From NCBI GenBank assembly GCA_035264885.1, contig DATFPK010000009.1:1-27322 (forward strand): 27,322 nucleotides of DNA. The letters are read 5' to 3'. The stretch's first letter is position 1, and each line of letters starts with the position of its first letter. The translations under genes were made by a program, and so were the position numbers. This stretch comes from DATFPK01 sp035264885. GTDB taxonomy: Bacteria > Actinomycetota > Thermoleophilia > Solirubrobacterales > 70-9. Below the pieces are notes generated by a model. It was not told where the DNA came from. It saw only the letters and a list, made by a program, of their open reading frames with translations, and ran no database searches. Shown here in pieces: positions 11,955 to 19,523 of this stretch.

Positions 11955-14513
11955 GTGGTCAGGAGGGTGGTGGACCCGCGAGCCCTGGCGGCGCTCGCGC
12001 TGGCGCTGGTCGCCGCGACGCCGGCGCCAGCCGACGCGGCGCCGACCCGCTACTCGCTCGCGGGCGGATGCTACGGGCTGCGCGCCGCCCCCTCCGGCAA
12101 GGCCGTGCCGGGGGCACAGCGGCTGCGCATGCAGGCGACGACGCTGGGCAGATACCTGCTCTACCGGCCCAACCGGACCTTCCTCGCGGCCCGCGAGAAC
12201 GGGTCCGTGTCTCCCGCGGCGAAGCCGTCGCCGGCGGCGGACTGGCGCGTCAGGCGGGCAGGCGGAAGCGCCTTCCGGCTGTCGCCCGTCTCTGCCCGCG
12301 GGCGCGTTCTGCGCCTTGGCCGGCGCGGCCGCCTGTCCCTCGCTGCCCGCAAGAGCGCCGGCCGGCGCTCGCGCTTCACGTTCCGCCGCGCCCGCCGCTG
12401 CGCGCGCTACCCCGAGGCCCGGCTGAGCGCCCGGGGGAGACCCCGGAAGGGGAAGGCCCCCTTCGCCCCCGTGAAGGGGTTCCTCGAGGGCCACATGCAC
12501 TGGATGACCTTCGAGTACTTCGGCGGCAGGTTCCATTGCGGGCGGCCCTGGCATCCCTACGGCATCCCGTACGCGCTGCCGGACTGCAGCGGGATCGAGG
12601 GCCCGGAGGGGTCGGCGGCGCCATTCCAGAACTTCCTCAACTACGGCAACCCGGGCGCCCCCCACGATACGACCGGCTGGCCGAAGCTCACCGAGTGGCG
12701 GAAGGACAACCTCACCTATGAGGGGACCTATTGGCGCTGGATCCAGAGGGCCTGGATGAGCGGCCTCCGCCTGATGGTGATGTCGGTGAACGAGAACCGC
12801 GTCCTCTGCGAACTCCAGCAGCGCCGGCGCCATGGCTGCGACGAGATGGCGACGGTGCGGCGGGGGTTCAAGGACATCCGGGCGCTCCAGCGATACGTCG
12901 ACGCGCAGGCCGGCGGTCCAGGGAAGGGGTTCTTCCGGATCGTGACCAACCCCTTCCAGGCCCGGCGCGTGATCAACAAGGGCAAGATGGCCGTCGTCCT
13001 CGAGATCGAGGTCTCGGAGCTGTTCGGATGCCGCGGCTGGGACAGCCCGAGCTGCGACGTTGCGCAGATCGACCGCGAGCTCAACCGCTTCCATCGCCTC
13101 GGCGTCAGGTCCTCGCTGCTGCTGAACAAGTTCGACAACCCGCTCACCGGCGTGCGCTTCGACTCCGGGGAGGTGGGGACCCTGATCAACGCCGGCAACC
13201 GCCAGAGCGCAGGGTCGTTCTGGAGCGCGAAGACCTGCACCGGCCGGCTCCACGACAACACGATCGAGACCTTCGCCCCGGAGGGCAGCGCGTTCTTCAG
13301 CGGGGCCCTCGCGGCGCTGGGGGTGCAGAGCGGCACGATCCCGACCTATCCCCCGGCGCCCCACTGCAACACGCGCGGCCTCACCGACCTGGGCCGTCAC
13401 CTGGTCCGCCGGATGATCGCCAAACACATGATCGTCAACCCCGACCACATGAGCCAGCGCGGGGTCGATGAAACGCTGACGATCGCCGCCGCCCACAGGT
13501 ACTCGGGAGTGATCTCCCCGCACGGGTGGATGGACCCCGGCAACTGGCCGCGCATCTGGCGGCTCGGCGGCCTGGCCTTTCCCGATTCCAACACCGCGCC
13601 GGGCTTCCTGGAGGCCTACCGCAAGTACCGGCCCAAGCGGACCCCCTACATGCTCGGCTGGGGGTACGGCGCCGACCTCGGCGGCCTCGCCGAGCAGCCG
13701 GACGCGCCCAGCCGCCGGCGGGTCCGCTACCCCTTCAGGTCGTTCGACGGCCGGGTCACGATCAAGCGGCAGCAGACCGGGAAGCGCACCTTCGACTACG
13801 CGAAGGAGGGCGTCGCGCACTACGGCCTCTACCCGGACTGGTTCGAGGACCTGCGCAACCGCGCCGGCAGGAAGTTCGAACGCGACATGTCGAACGGGGC
13901 CGAGGCCTACCTCCAGATGTGGGAGCGGGCGGTCGGCGTCCACAGCCGCGGATGCCGAACGAGCCACGCCCGCGTGACCGCCGCCGGCCTGCCGGGGATC
14001 GGCGCCGGCGCGCGATGGGAGACGCTCCTGCGCCGCGCGGGTCAGCCCCAGCAGCGCGGCCGCGCCTGGACCTGGTGCGTCGACGGGGCCCGAAACGGGG
14101 GCGCCGACGTCGCCGAGCTCAGCCCGGCGGGCCGCGTGAACCTCGTGGGAAGCACGGCGCCCGGGCGCTCGGCGGCCGGCATCGCTGTTGGCGACGACGC
14201 TTCCGCCCTCGCCGGGACCCGTCCGGTCGGCGGCGGCGTCTTCGTCCGGACCCGGCGGGGGACCACCTTCGTGTACCGGCTGCGCGGGAACCGGGTCGGC
14301 GCCGTCGGCGTGGCCACAACGGAGCTGGGGCGGCGAGCGGAGGCGCTGAACCGCGCAGTGCGGCGGCTGGCGGTCGCCCGTGCCGCTCGCATCTCGCACA
14401 CCTTCGTGCCGAACCCGCGGGCCGGCTCGCGACTCACGGGCACCAACCTCGCGGGGTCGCCCGACCCGCGGCTGAACCGCGCCTACATCATGCTGTGCTC
14501 CCTCGGGAGGTAG
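11955..14513 (+). CDS. Large secreted metal-dependent hydrolase-like protein
   Basis: 852 aa from GTG 11955. The signal peptide is RALAALALALVAATPAPADA-A. Residues about 35-150 form a basic, beta-rich N-terminal domain. From about 178 a TIM-barrel-like hydrolase region is suggested by GHMHW (H180, H182: the HxH of amidohydrolases), a Glu-rich strand AVVLEIEVSELFGC (about 345-358) and NPDHMSQRGVDETL (about 494-507). This pattern recalls membrane dipeptidase/M19- or amidohydrolase-type metal sites. The C-terminal ~170 residues form another small domain without catalytic motifs. Substrate unknown. It appears monocistronic, is exported and carries many Cys (likely disulfides). The assignment to a hydrolase class rests on these motifs only. 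Confidence 0.68.
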   Translation: MVRRVVDPRALAALALALVAATPAPADAAPTRYSLAGGCYGLRAAPSGKAVPGAQRLRMQATTLGRYLLYRPNRTFLAARENGSVSPAAKPSPAADWRVRRAGGSAFRLSPVSARGRVLRLGRRGRLSLAARKSAGRRSRFTFRRARRCARYPEARLSARGRPRKGKAPFAPVKGFLEGHMHWMTFEYFGGRFHCGRPWHPYGIPYALPDCSGIEGPEGSAAPFQNFLNYGNPGAPHDTTGWPKLTEWRKDNLTYEGTYWRWIQRAWMSGLRLMVMSVNENRVLCELQQRRRHGCDEMATVRRGFKDIRALQRYVDAQAGGPGKGFFRIVTNPFQARRVINKGKMAVVLEIEVSELFGCRGWDSPSCDVAQIDRELNRFHRLGVRSSLLLNKFDNPLTGVRFDSGEVGTLINAGNRQSAGSFWSAKTCTGRLHDNTIETFAPEGSAFFSGALAALGVQSGTIPTYPPAPHCNTRGLTDLGRHLVRRMIAKHMIVNPDHMSQRGVDETLTIAAAHRYSGVISPHGWMDPGNWPRIWRLGGLAFPDSNTAPGFLEAYRKYRPKRTPYMLGWGYGADLGGLAEQPDAPSRRRVRYPFRSFDGRVTIKRQQTGKRTFDYAKEGVAHYGLYPDWFEDLRNRAGRKFERDMSNGAEAYLQMWERAVGVHSRGCRTSHARVTAAGLPGIGAGARWETLLRRAGQPQQRGRAWTWCVDGARNGGADVAELSPAGRVNLVGSTAPGRSAAGIAVGDDASALAGTRPVGGGVFVRTRRGTTFVYRLRGNRVGAVGVATTELGRRAEALNRAVRRLAVARAARISHTFVPNPRAGSRLTGTNLAGSPDPRLNRAYIMLCSLGR

Positions 14514-14533
14514 ACAGGGGCACGGGCGTCCCG

Positions 14534-14981
14534 GTGGCCCTCGCCCTCGGCGCACTCGGCCTTGCCTGCCTCGCCGCCGGCTCGGCGCCGGGGGATCTCA
14601 CGGCGGCCCTGAGAGGCTGGCTCCTCCTCGGCGGATTCGCCGCGATCTTCGCGGCTCTTGCGCCAGGCGGGCGCAAGCACTTCGCCTCTTCCTCGCCCTC
14701 GGCGCCGCCGCCGGTTACGCGGACCGCAGGTTTGCCCGCGCCGGCCCCCGGCTCGTCGAGCCGATCCTCATCGCGGCGATCGTGTGTGCGCATTCGTCCT
14801 GATCCGCGGCGACCTCGCGAACGCGGTGACCGTCGGGGCCGGTTGGGTCCTCCCGCTGATCCTCGTGTCGCACCTGATCGGCCTGCGACGGGCGTCGCCA
14901 CGCGAGGTCGAGGTCGCCCCGGCCCGGCCCGCGCGGGCGGAAGCCGCCCTCAGGGCTCCGGCAGCGCCTGGGACAGGCTGA
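14534..14981 (+). pseudogene. Membrane protein gene broken by two frameshifts
   Basis: Protein-like hydrophobic segments continue across three frames. From GTG 14534 the first frame reads VALALGALGLACLAAG and GWLLLGGFAAIFAALAPG. Near 14665 the sense passes to the next frame (ALRLFLALGAAAGYADRRFA, then LVEPILIAAIVCA), and near 14790 to the third (FVLIRGDLANAVTVGAGWVL, PLILVSHLIGL), which ends at TGA 14979-14981. Each shift equals one missing base. Joined, it would give a protein of about 148 aa with four or five membrane helices. The family is not recognisable; a fragment of a membrane acyltransferase is one guess. It lies 20 bp behind the hydrolase gene and overlaps the convergent polymerase gene. 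Sequencing error is an alternative to decay. Confidence 0.5.
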
Positions 14982-15861
14982 GCACCGGTTCGAAGAGGTC
15001 GCCGTGTTCCCCGAGCCGGCTGAGCGCCTCGCCGGGACCGAAGCGCAGCCGGCCCTCTTCCCCGTCCGCGCACGCCGCCTCCAGCTCCTCCCACCGGACC
15101 GGCATCGAGACCCGCGGCTGGTCCGCGGCCCTCAACGAGTAGGCGGAGGCCGTGCTCTTGTGCCAGGTGTTCTGGCTCCAGTCGACCAGGATCCGCCCGC
15201 GGCGCTTCGCCTTCGACTGAGACGCGGTCACGCGGTCGGGGAACGCCCGCTCGAGCGTCTCCGCCACCTGCCGCGAGAACGGGTGGACGCGCTCGTAGGT
15301 CTCCTTGCCGTTCAGGGGCACCCAGAGATGGACGCCCTTCTTGCCGGAGACCTTGACGAGCGATTCGAGTCCGAGCTCGGCGAGCATCCCACGGATGCGC
15401 CCCGCGACCTCGCAGCAGTCGAGGAGGCCCATCCCCTCACCCGGGTCGAGGTCGAAGGCCATGGAGGTCGGCCGCTGGACGTCTTCGGCCCGGGCGAGCG
15501 TCACGTGGAGCTCGATGTTCGCGCGGTTGGCGAGCCAGACCAGCGAGGGCAGGTCGTTGGCGAGGCAGTATTGGATCGTCCCGTGCCGCTCGCTTGGCAC
15601 CTCCGCCGTCGCCATCCAGTCGGGGCGCTCGGGCGGGCAGCGCTTCTTGAAGAAGTGCGGCCCGCCGACGCCGTCGGGGTAGGGCTTGAGGGTGAGCGGC
15701 CGGTCGCGGAGGTGGGGCAGGACGAAGGGCGCGAGCCTCACGTAGAAGTCGATCAGCCCGGCTTTGGTGAGCCCGGTCTCGGGGAACAGGACCTTGTCGA
15801 GGTTGGTCAGCCGCAGCTTTCGGTCCTCGACGGTCACCTCTCGCTCGGCGGTTCGTGCCAC
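14950..15861 (-). CDS. LigD-type polymerase/primase domain protein
   Basis: 303 aa from GTG 15861 (a GTG at 15885 is also possible). It is the archaeo-eukaryotic primase-type polymerase domain of bacterial NHEJ ligase D, standing alone without ligase or nuclease domains. Visible are the opening RLTNLDKVLFPETGLTK, the metal-binding FDLDPGEG (D137, D139), the SGKKGVHLWVP motif (about 172-182) and the third catalytic Asp in ILVDWSQN (about 227). It would add ribo- or deoxynucleotides during double-strand break repair, or work with separate ligase and Ku proteins encoded elsewhere. No Ku or ligase gene is in the window. It is divergent from the VOC gene at 15918. Confidence 0.88.
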   Translation of the reverse strand: MARTAEREVTVEDRKLRLTNLDKVLFPETGLTKAGLIDFYVRLAPFVLPHLRDRPLTLKPYPDGVGGPHFFKKRCPPERPDWMATAEVPSERHGTIQYCLANDLPSLVWLANRANIELHVTLARAEDVQRPTSMAFDLDPGEGMGLLDCCEVAGRIRGMLAELGLESLVKVSGKKGVHLWVPLNGKETYERVHPFSRQVAETLERAFPDRVTASQSKAKRRGRILVDWSQNTWHKSTASAYSLRAADQPRVSMPVRWEELEAACADGEEGRLRFGPGEALSRLGEHGDLFEPVLSLSQALPEP

Positions 15862-15917
15862 TGTGGGAAGGGTTCCCGTGCACACGCCCCGGTAACGGGG
15901 GGACCCAGGAGGTGGAC

Positions 15918-16298
15918 ATGTTCGAGACCACGCGCGCGTTCAGCAGCTTCGCGGTGCCCGACACGGAGGAGGCACAGCGCTTCTACGGCGAGACCCTCGG
16001 GGTGCGGACGGAGGTGTACGACGAAGCCAACGGCATCCTCGCCCTTCACCTCGCGGAGGGCCGCGACGTGATGCTCTACCGAAAGCCCGACTTCACTCCC
16101 GCCACCTACACGGTCCTCAACTTCGAGGTCGACGACATCGATGCGGCGGCCGAAGCCCTGAGCGAGCGAGGCGTCGAGTTCGAGCGCTACGACGGATTCG
16201 ACCAGGACGAGCAGGGCATCACGCGCGGGCCCGGCCCGAGCATCGCCTGGTTCAAGGACCCCGCGGGCAACATCCTCTCCGTCCTTGCACAGCCGTAG
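15918..16298 (+). CDS. VOC-superfamily protein
   Basis: 126 aa from ATG 15918, with AGGAGG 5 nt upstream, a strong site that rules out the longer open frame to 15855. It starts METTRAFSSF-like (FETTRAFSSFAVPDTEEAQR), followed by FYGETLGV, and the second module includes YTVLNFEVDDIDAAAEALSE and the closing SIAWFKDPAGNILSVLAQP, a typical end for glyoxalase/bleomycin-resistance-type proteins. The first metal-ligand His is replaced by Ser/Phe, so a metal-free binding role (drug or ligand sequestration) is as likely as catalysis. It is divergent from the LigD-like gene. Confidence 0.85.
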   Translation: MFETTRAFSSFAVPDTEEAQRFYGETLGVRTEVYDEANGILALHLAEGRDVMLYRKPDFTPATYTVLNFEVDDIDAAAEALSERGVEFERYDGFDQDEQGITRGPGPSIAWFKDPAGNILSVLAQP

Positions 16299-16441
16299 AG
16301 AGCCGACCGCAAATCCCGGTAATTGGCCGGTCGAATTTCCGGCCACCGGCCCTCGGGGGGCGCGCTCGGTGCCGATAGAGGGGAGGCGCCGGTGCGCCCG
16401 GGCCGCCCTTCCTCGCCGGCCGGGTCACCGGCGCGGCCTTT

Positions 16442-16921
16442 TCAGCCGGCCGGACGGGGCGGCGGCTCGGCGCCGATCGCCGAGGCCACGTCCTCGAGCG
16501 CAGACCACTCCGCCTCGCTGACCTTGGTACCGCCGATGCCGAGGAACCCGCCCTCCTTGTGGGCCTCGGCCGCGCGTCGTCCCACTTCGAGGATGAAGCG
16601 GCGGTAGGCCTCGAGCTCGTCCGGCGCCGCCTTCTGCTCGACGAGCGTGACATCCTCCTGCAACCGCCGGCGCCCGGCGTCGCGGAGCTCCTCGGGCGAC
16701 TTGAACGAGGATGGATCGACCTCCGGTCGGGATCCGAGGAGTGCCTCCATCAGTTCGGTTCCGGCGAACTCGTGCCGAAGCTCGGTGTAAGTCTTTGCCA
16801 TCGCAACGCTCTCGCGGATCGTGCCTCCGCGGTCCGCCGCAACGACGAGCAGTCCGGCCAGCGCCGGTCCCTCGACGACCCGTGACCACTCCTCGGCGTT
16901 GAAGTCAGCCTTGGAGGTCAT
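16442..16921 (-). CDS. Conserved hypothetical, mostly helical protein
   Basis: 159 aa from ATG 16921. It begins MTSKADFNAEEWSRVVEGPA, then LAGLLVVAADRGGTIRESVA, a variable middle with SSFKSPEELRDAGRRRLQED, and HKEGGFLGIGGTKVSEAEWS near the end. The last block, Gly-rich then SEAEWSALEDVASAIG, suggests an EF-hand-like or TerB-like helical pair, but I cannot place the family. Similar proteins occur widely in actinobacteria (from memory). There is no signal peptide or membrane helix. The frame ends in a Pro-rich tail. No Shine-Dalgarno is visible before the ATG. It is convergent with the VOC gene across a 143-bp GC-rich gap in which I see only weak hairpins. Confidence 0.65.
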   Translation of the reverse strand: MTSKADFNAEEWSRVVEGPALAGLLVVAADRGGTIRESVAMAKTYTELRHEFAGTELMEALLGSRPEVDPSSFKSPEELRDAGRRRLQEDVTLVEQKAAPDELEAYRRFILEVGRRAAEAHKEGGFLGIGGTKVSEAEWSALEDVASAIGAEPPPRPAG

Positions 16922-17029
16922 GAAGTGCTGATCATCTCAAGGGCGAGACCCAGGGGCACGCTTCCAGGAACTGCCGGCGGACCGGCCACTCCTGCGACTC
17001 GCTCCCCATGGGTTTCAGCCGGACTAGGC

Positions 17030-17341
17030 CTAGTACCGGTCGTTCTCGTCCCAGTACCGGTGGCGGCTCCCGGACTTCGCCACGCCGCGGCTCAGCATGT
17101 AGCCGACGGTCAGAATCGTGGCGAGAAGCCAGACGTAGTTGGCCGTCATCTCGTCGGTGCCGTCCTCGGCACCCTTGATGACCAGACCGGCGATGAACAC
17201 ACCGGCGAGAACCGCCACGTAGGCGATGAACTCCGTGGTCTTGAACGCGGGCTTGGTCTCGTCGGTGCGACGATCGGCGCCGCCCACACGCGAGCCGGTG
17301 CTCACGGCCCCTTGACCAGCGGGCCTTTCAGGCGTAGCCAA
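17030..17341 (-). CDS. Small two-helix membrane protein
   Basis: 103 aa from TTG 17341, with GGGAGG 7 nt upstream. A polar N-terminal third (about 1-30) is followed by KPAFKTTEFIAYVAVLAGVF (helix 1), an acidic loop (GAEDGTDEM), helix 2 (NYVWLLATILTVGYMLSRGV) and a charged tail ending YWDENDRY. Both termini should be cytoplasmic. The FKTTEF and GYMLSRG phrases recur in small actinobacterial membrane proteins of unknown role (from memory). A perfect palindrome ACTAGGCCTAGT at 17023-17034 overlaps the stop codon. It is divergent from the micropeptide gene at 17549 across a structured 207-bp gap. Confidence 0.72.
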   Translation of the reverse strand: MATPERPAGQGAVSTGSRVGGADRRTDETKPAFKTTEFIAYVAVLAGVFIAGLVIKGAEDGTDEMTANYVWLLATILTVGYMLSRGVAKSGSRHRYWDENDRY

Positions 17342-17548
17342 TTCGCTACCTCCCTTGTCGTTTGCGACCCCGGACTGGCAGGGGTCCCGCCCGGTCTACC
17401 CGAAGCGGTGACACGGGAAACCGGCTGGCCGTCGAGCTGCCGCCTCCGCAGCGGTAGCAGGACCCATCGCCGCCGTACCGAGGATTGGGGCTACAAAGCC
17501 CCTCGTTTCTAGCCGATAAGCAACCCAGCGACCTTGAGGAGACGGCCG
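17342..17548 (+). ncRNA. Structured leader or small RNA candidate
   Basis: This gap between divergent small-gene starts is rich in complementary blocks. At 17412-17460 the plus strand reads cgggaaaccgg followed by gctgccgcctccgcagcggtag, which loosely resembles the core of cobalamin riboswitches (GGGAA...CCGG...GCTGCC..CGCA.CGGT). The spacing is off and the upstream and downstream boxes are unclear. A terminator-like hairpin follows at 17487-17502. The layout structured region, terminator, then ribosome site and short ORF would suit an attenuated leader or an independent small RNA. This is a weak call. Confidence 0.3.
17487..17502 (+). terminator. Hairpin with T-rich tail (possible attenuator)
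   Basis: GGGGCT (17487-17492), loop acaa, AGCCCC (17497-17502), followed by tcgtttct. The stem is only 6 bp but GC-rich. It lies 47 nt before the start codon at 17549, so it could end a small RNA or attenuate transcription of the micropeptide. Confidence 0.45.
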
Positions 17549-17626
17549 ATGATCGGCTTCGTCGTATTTGGAATCGTGATGCTGGTCTGGGTGCTCACCT
17601 GGGAGAGCACCGAGACCCAGGCCTGA
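17549..17626 (+). CDS. 25-aa membrane micropeptide
   Basis: ATG 17549 follows GAGGAG with 7 nt spacing. The product begins MIGFVVFGIVMLVWVLTWES and ends TETQA, a single hydrophobic helix of about 17 residues with an acidic, polar C-terminus. It would sit in the membrane with a short polar tail. It ends 4 bp before the stop of the convergent gene at 17631. Its size is below normal annotation limits. The strong ribosome site and clean hydrophobic start argue that it is real. Confidence 0.6.
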   Translation: MIGFVVFGIVMLVWVLTWESTETQA

Positions 17627-17630
17627 GCGC

Positions 17631-17966
17631 CTAGCGGCGCCGGCCCCTGCGGCCCGCGGGACGGCGGCCGCGTGCCTCGAGCCGGTTCCGGCTCGACTCC
17701 GACGCCCGCACCCGCGCGACCCGCGATAGCTCGCCGACGAGAATCTCCTCGGCGCAGCGGCGATGCCAGTGGTGGTGCTCGGTCCCGCCGAGCCGCATGA
17801 CGTACTGGACGACGACATGGTCGTCCCCGATCTCGATCTCCCCGTGGCAGCCGGGACAGCGGTAGAGCTTCCGCGAGATCCCGCGGATCAGCCAGGCCTC
17901 ATCCCCCTCGTCGGTGTAGCCCCTGAGGCTCCATCGCTTATCGGGCAGTCCGTCGAACTCGCTCAT
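17631..17966 (-). CDS. Small zinc-ribbon-like protein
   Basis: 111 aa from ATG 17966. The centre reads LYRCPGCHGEIEIGDDHVVV and later GTEHHHWHRRCAEE. C37, C40, H68 and C71 form a plausible zinc site. The C-terminus is very Arg-rich (GRRPAGRRGRRR) and may bind nucleic acid. Small actinobacterial proteins with CPGC...HWHxxC are common, and their role is unknown. Nothing resembling a Shine-Dalgarno lies upstream; CATGGT 6 nt before the ATG would fit a weak leaderless promoter. It is divergent from the kinase gene at 18039. Confidence 0.7.
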   Translation of the reverse strand: MSEFDGLPDKRWSLRGYTDEGDEAWLIRGISRKLYRCPGCHGEIEIGDDHVVVQYVMRLGGTEHHHWHRRCAEEILVGELSRVARVRASESSRNRLEARGRRPAGRRGRRR

Positions 17967-18038
17967 GCGTCGACCATGATGCCCCCTCGGGGCAGCCGTT
18001 TCATGCGGGGTCCTTTCCGTCTGGAAGCATGGCCGCCC

Positions 18039-19514
18039 ATGGCCGACTTGAGACCCGGGAGCACCTTTGCCGGCTATCGGATCCAGGGCACGATCGGACA
18101 TGGCGGGATGGGCGTCGTCTACAAGGCCGTCGAGCCCGCCCTCGACCGGGTCGTCGCGTTGAAGCTGATCTCCCCCGAGGCGGGACGGGACCCCGTCTTC
18201 CTCGACCGCTTCGCCCACGAGTCGCGGATCGCCGCCCTCGTCGAGCACCCCAACGTCGTTCCGGTCTATGCGACGGGCGAGGAGGACGGGACCCCGTTCA
18301 TGGCGATGCGATTCATCCCCGGCCCCGACCTGGGGCGCAAGATCGCCGCCCTGCGCCGCCTCGAGGCCGAGGACGCCGCCGCTGTGATCGCCCAGGTGGC
18401 GGCCGGGCTCGACGCGATCCACGCGGCCGGGCTGGTCCACCGTGACGTCAAGCCGTCCAACATCCTCCTCAGCGGCGAGGAGGCCCGCGAGCTCGCCTAC
18501 CTGACCGACTTCGGCCTGGCCAAGCACGTCGCCACGGCCAGCGAGCTGACCCGCGGCGGCCTGCTGATGGGAAGCCTCGACTACGTAGCGCCCGAGCAGG
18601 TCCAGGGCCACGCCGTTGACGCCCGCAGCGACGTCTACTCGCTCGGCGGGGTCCTCCACAAGGCGCTCACGGGCGAGGTCCCGTTTCCCCGCGAGGACGG
18701 CGCGGCGAAGATGTGGGCCCACGTCAACGAGGAGCCGCCGGCCCCCGCGCGGACGGCCGGCGTTCCCACCGCGTTCGACCCGGTGATCGCTCGAGCGATG
18801 TCGAAGAAGCCCGAGGATCGATATCCCTCGGCCGGCGACCTCGGCCGCGCCGCGGTGGCGGCGGCCGGCGGCTGCCCCGTGACCGAGCCCGAGCGCCGGG
18901 TCGCGACGGGCGAGGCCGCGACGCCGACGATGGTCCGCGGGCTCGAGGAGGGCGAGGGAACCACCGCCGAGCTGGCCCGCCGCTACGCGCAGGAGGCGGC
19001 GCGCCGCCGGCGCCCGCAGGTGCCGACCGGCTGGCGGGCCCGCCTGCCGACGCTCCTCCTGATCGTCGCCGCGATCGCCGCCGGGGTCGGCGCGTCGATC
19101 CTGCTCGCGGACAGCGGCGACGACGACGGCTCGCCGCAGCTGCGGCGCCTGATCGGGCGGGCCGACGAGATCTGCGCCGAGACGCGCGGTCGCTACCAGG
19201 CCGTCGCCGCCAGGCGTCCCGACGACCCCGACGGCATCGCCCGCCAGTACGACGCTCTCGCGCGGATCTCCCAGGAGGCGCTCGCCGATCTCCGTGGTCT
19301 GGCACCTGCCCCGCGCGAGGTGAGGGACAAGTGGCAGGACTACCTGCGACTGCGGCACCGCAGCGTCGACTACCTGGGCCGGGCGCGCAACGCCGCCGAG
19401 GCGCGTGACCAGAGCGCGTTCGACCGGGCGCTGCGGCGGGACGCCGCCGAGCGCAGGGGCCGGTTCGAGGCTGCTAGGGAGGTCGGCCTCGAACAGTGCA
19501 GCCGCGGCGCTTAG
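18039..19514 (+). CDS. PknB-like Ser/Thr kinase with two-Cys ectodomain (copy 1)
   Basis: 491 aa. The kinase domain (about 10-280) has the Gly loop GHGGMGVVY (20-28), catalytic Lys K42 in VALKL, the HRDVKPSN catalytic loop (D136), DFGLAK (D157) and APEQ, so it should be active. An acidic juxtamembrane linker leads to one membrane helix (LPTLLLIVAAIAAGVGASIL, about 337-357). The external part (360-491) is helical, begins near RADEIC (C379) and ends EQCSRGA (C487), probably a disulfide-closed helical bundle. It lacks PASTA repeats, so the ligand is not muropeptide by the usual route. ATG 18039 is preferred because the longer open frame upstream is antisense to the neighbouring gene. Its stop overlaps the promoter of the next kinase. 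Confidence 0.9.
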   Translation: MADLRPGSTFAGYRIQGTIGHGGMGVVYKAVEPALDRVVALKLISPEAGRDPVFLDRFAHESRIAALVEHPNVVPVYATGEEDGTPFMAMRFIPGPDLGRKIAALRRLEAEDAAAVIAQVAAGLDAIHAAGLVHRDVKPSNILLSGEEARELAYLTDFGLAKHVATASELTRGGLLMGSLDYVAPEQVQGHAVDARSDVYSLGGVLHKALTGEVPFPREDGAAKMWAHVNEEPPAPARTAGVPTAFDPVIARAMSKKPEDRYPSAGDLGRAAVAAAGGCPVTEPERRVATGEAATPTMVRGLEEGEGTTAELARRYAQEAARRRRPQVPTGWRARLPTLLLIVAAIAAGVGASILLADSGDDDGSPQLRRLIGRADEICAETRGRYQAVAARRPDDPDGIARQYDALARISQEALADLRGLAPAPREVRDKWQDYLRLRHRSVDYLGRARNAAEARDQSAFDRALRRDAAERRGRFEAAREVGLEQCSRGA

Positions 19515-19517
19515 GGT
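19512..19517 (+). promoter_or_regulatory. -10 box TAGGGT, leaderless promoter
   Basis: TAGGGT overlaps the stop codon of the first kinase and is followed by 6 nt and ATG 19524. It would let the second kinase be transcribed on its own from the ATG. Confidence 0.5.
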
Positions 19518-19523
19518 TCGGTC

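Noticed and set aside
11862..14555. Minus-strand open frame of 897 codons
   Set aside because: It is antisense to the 852-aa secreted hydrolase, which has a signal peptide and metal-site motifs. The minus frame has Pro/Arg/Gly/Ala-rich composition typical of shadow frames in GC-rich DNA.
13526..15142. Plus-strand open frame of 538 codons
   Set aside because: Mostly an out-of-frame shadow of the hydrolase gene. Only the part near 14534-14665 is protein-like, and it is reported as part of the broken membrane gene.
16415..16442. Intrinsic terminator behind the VOC gene
   Set aside because: gccgg-gtca-ccggc followed by gcggcctttt is short, and the T-run is separated from the stem, so support is too weak for a call.
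17023..17034. Perfect palindrome ACTAGGCCTAGT as an operator
   Set aside because: It overlaps the stop codon of a minus-strand gene and no promoter lies beside it, so it is noted but not called as a regulatory site.
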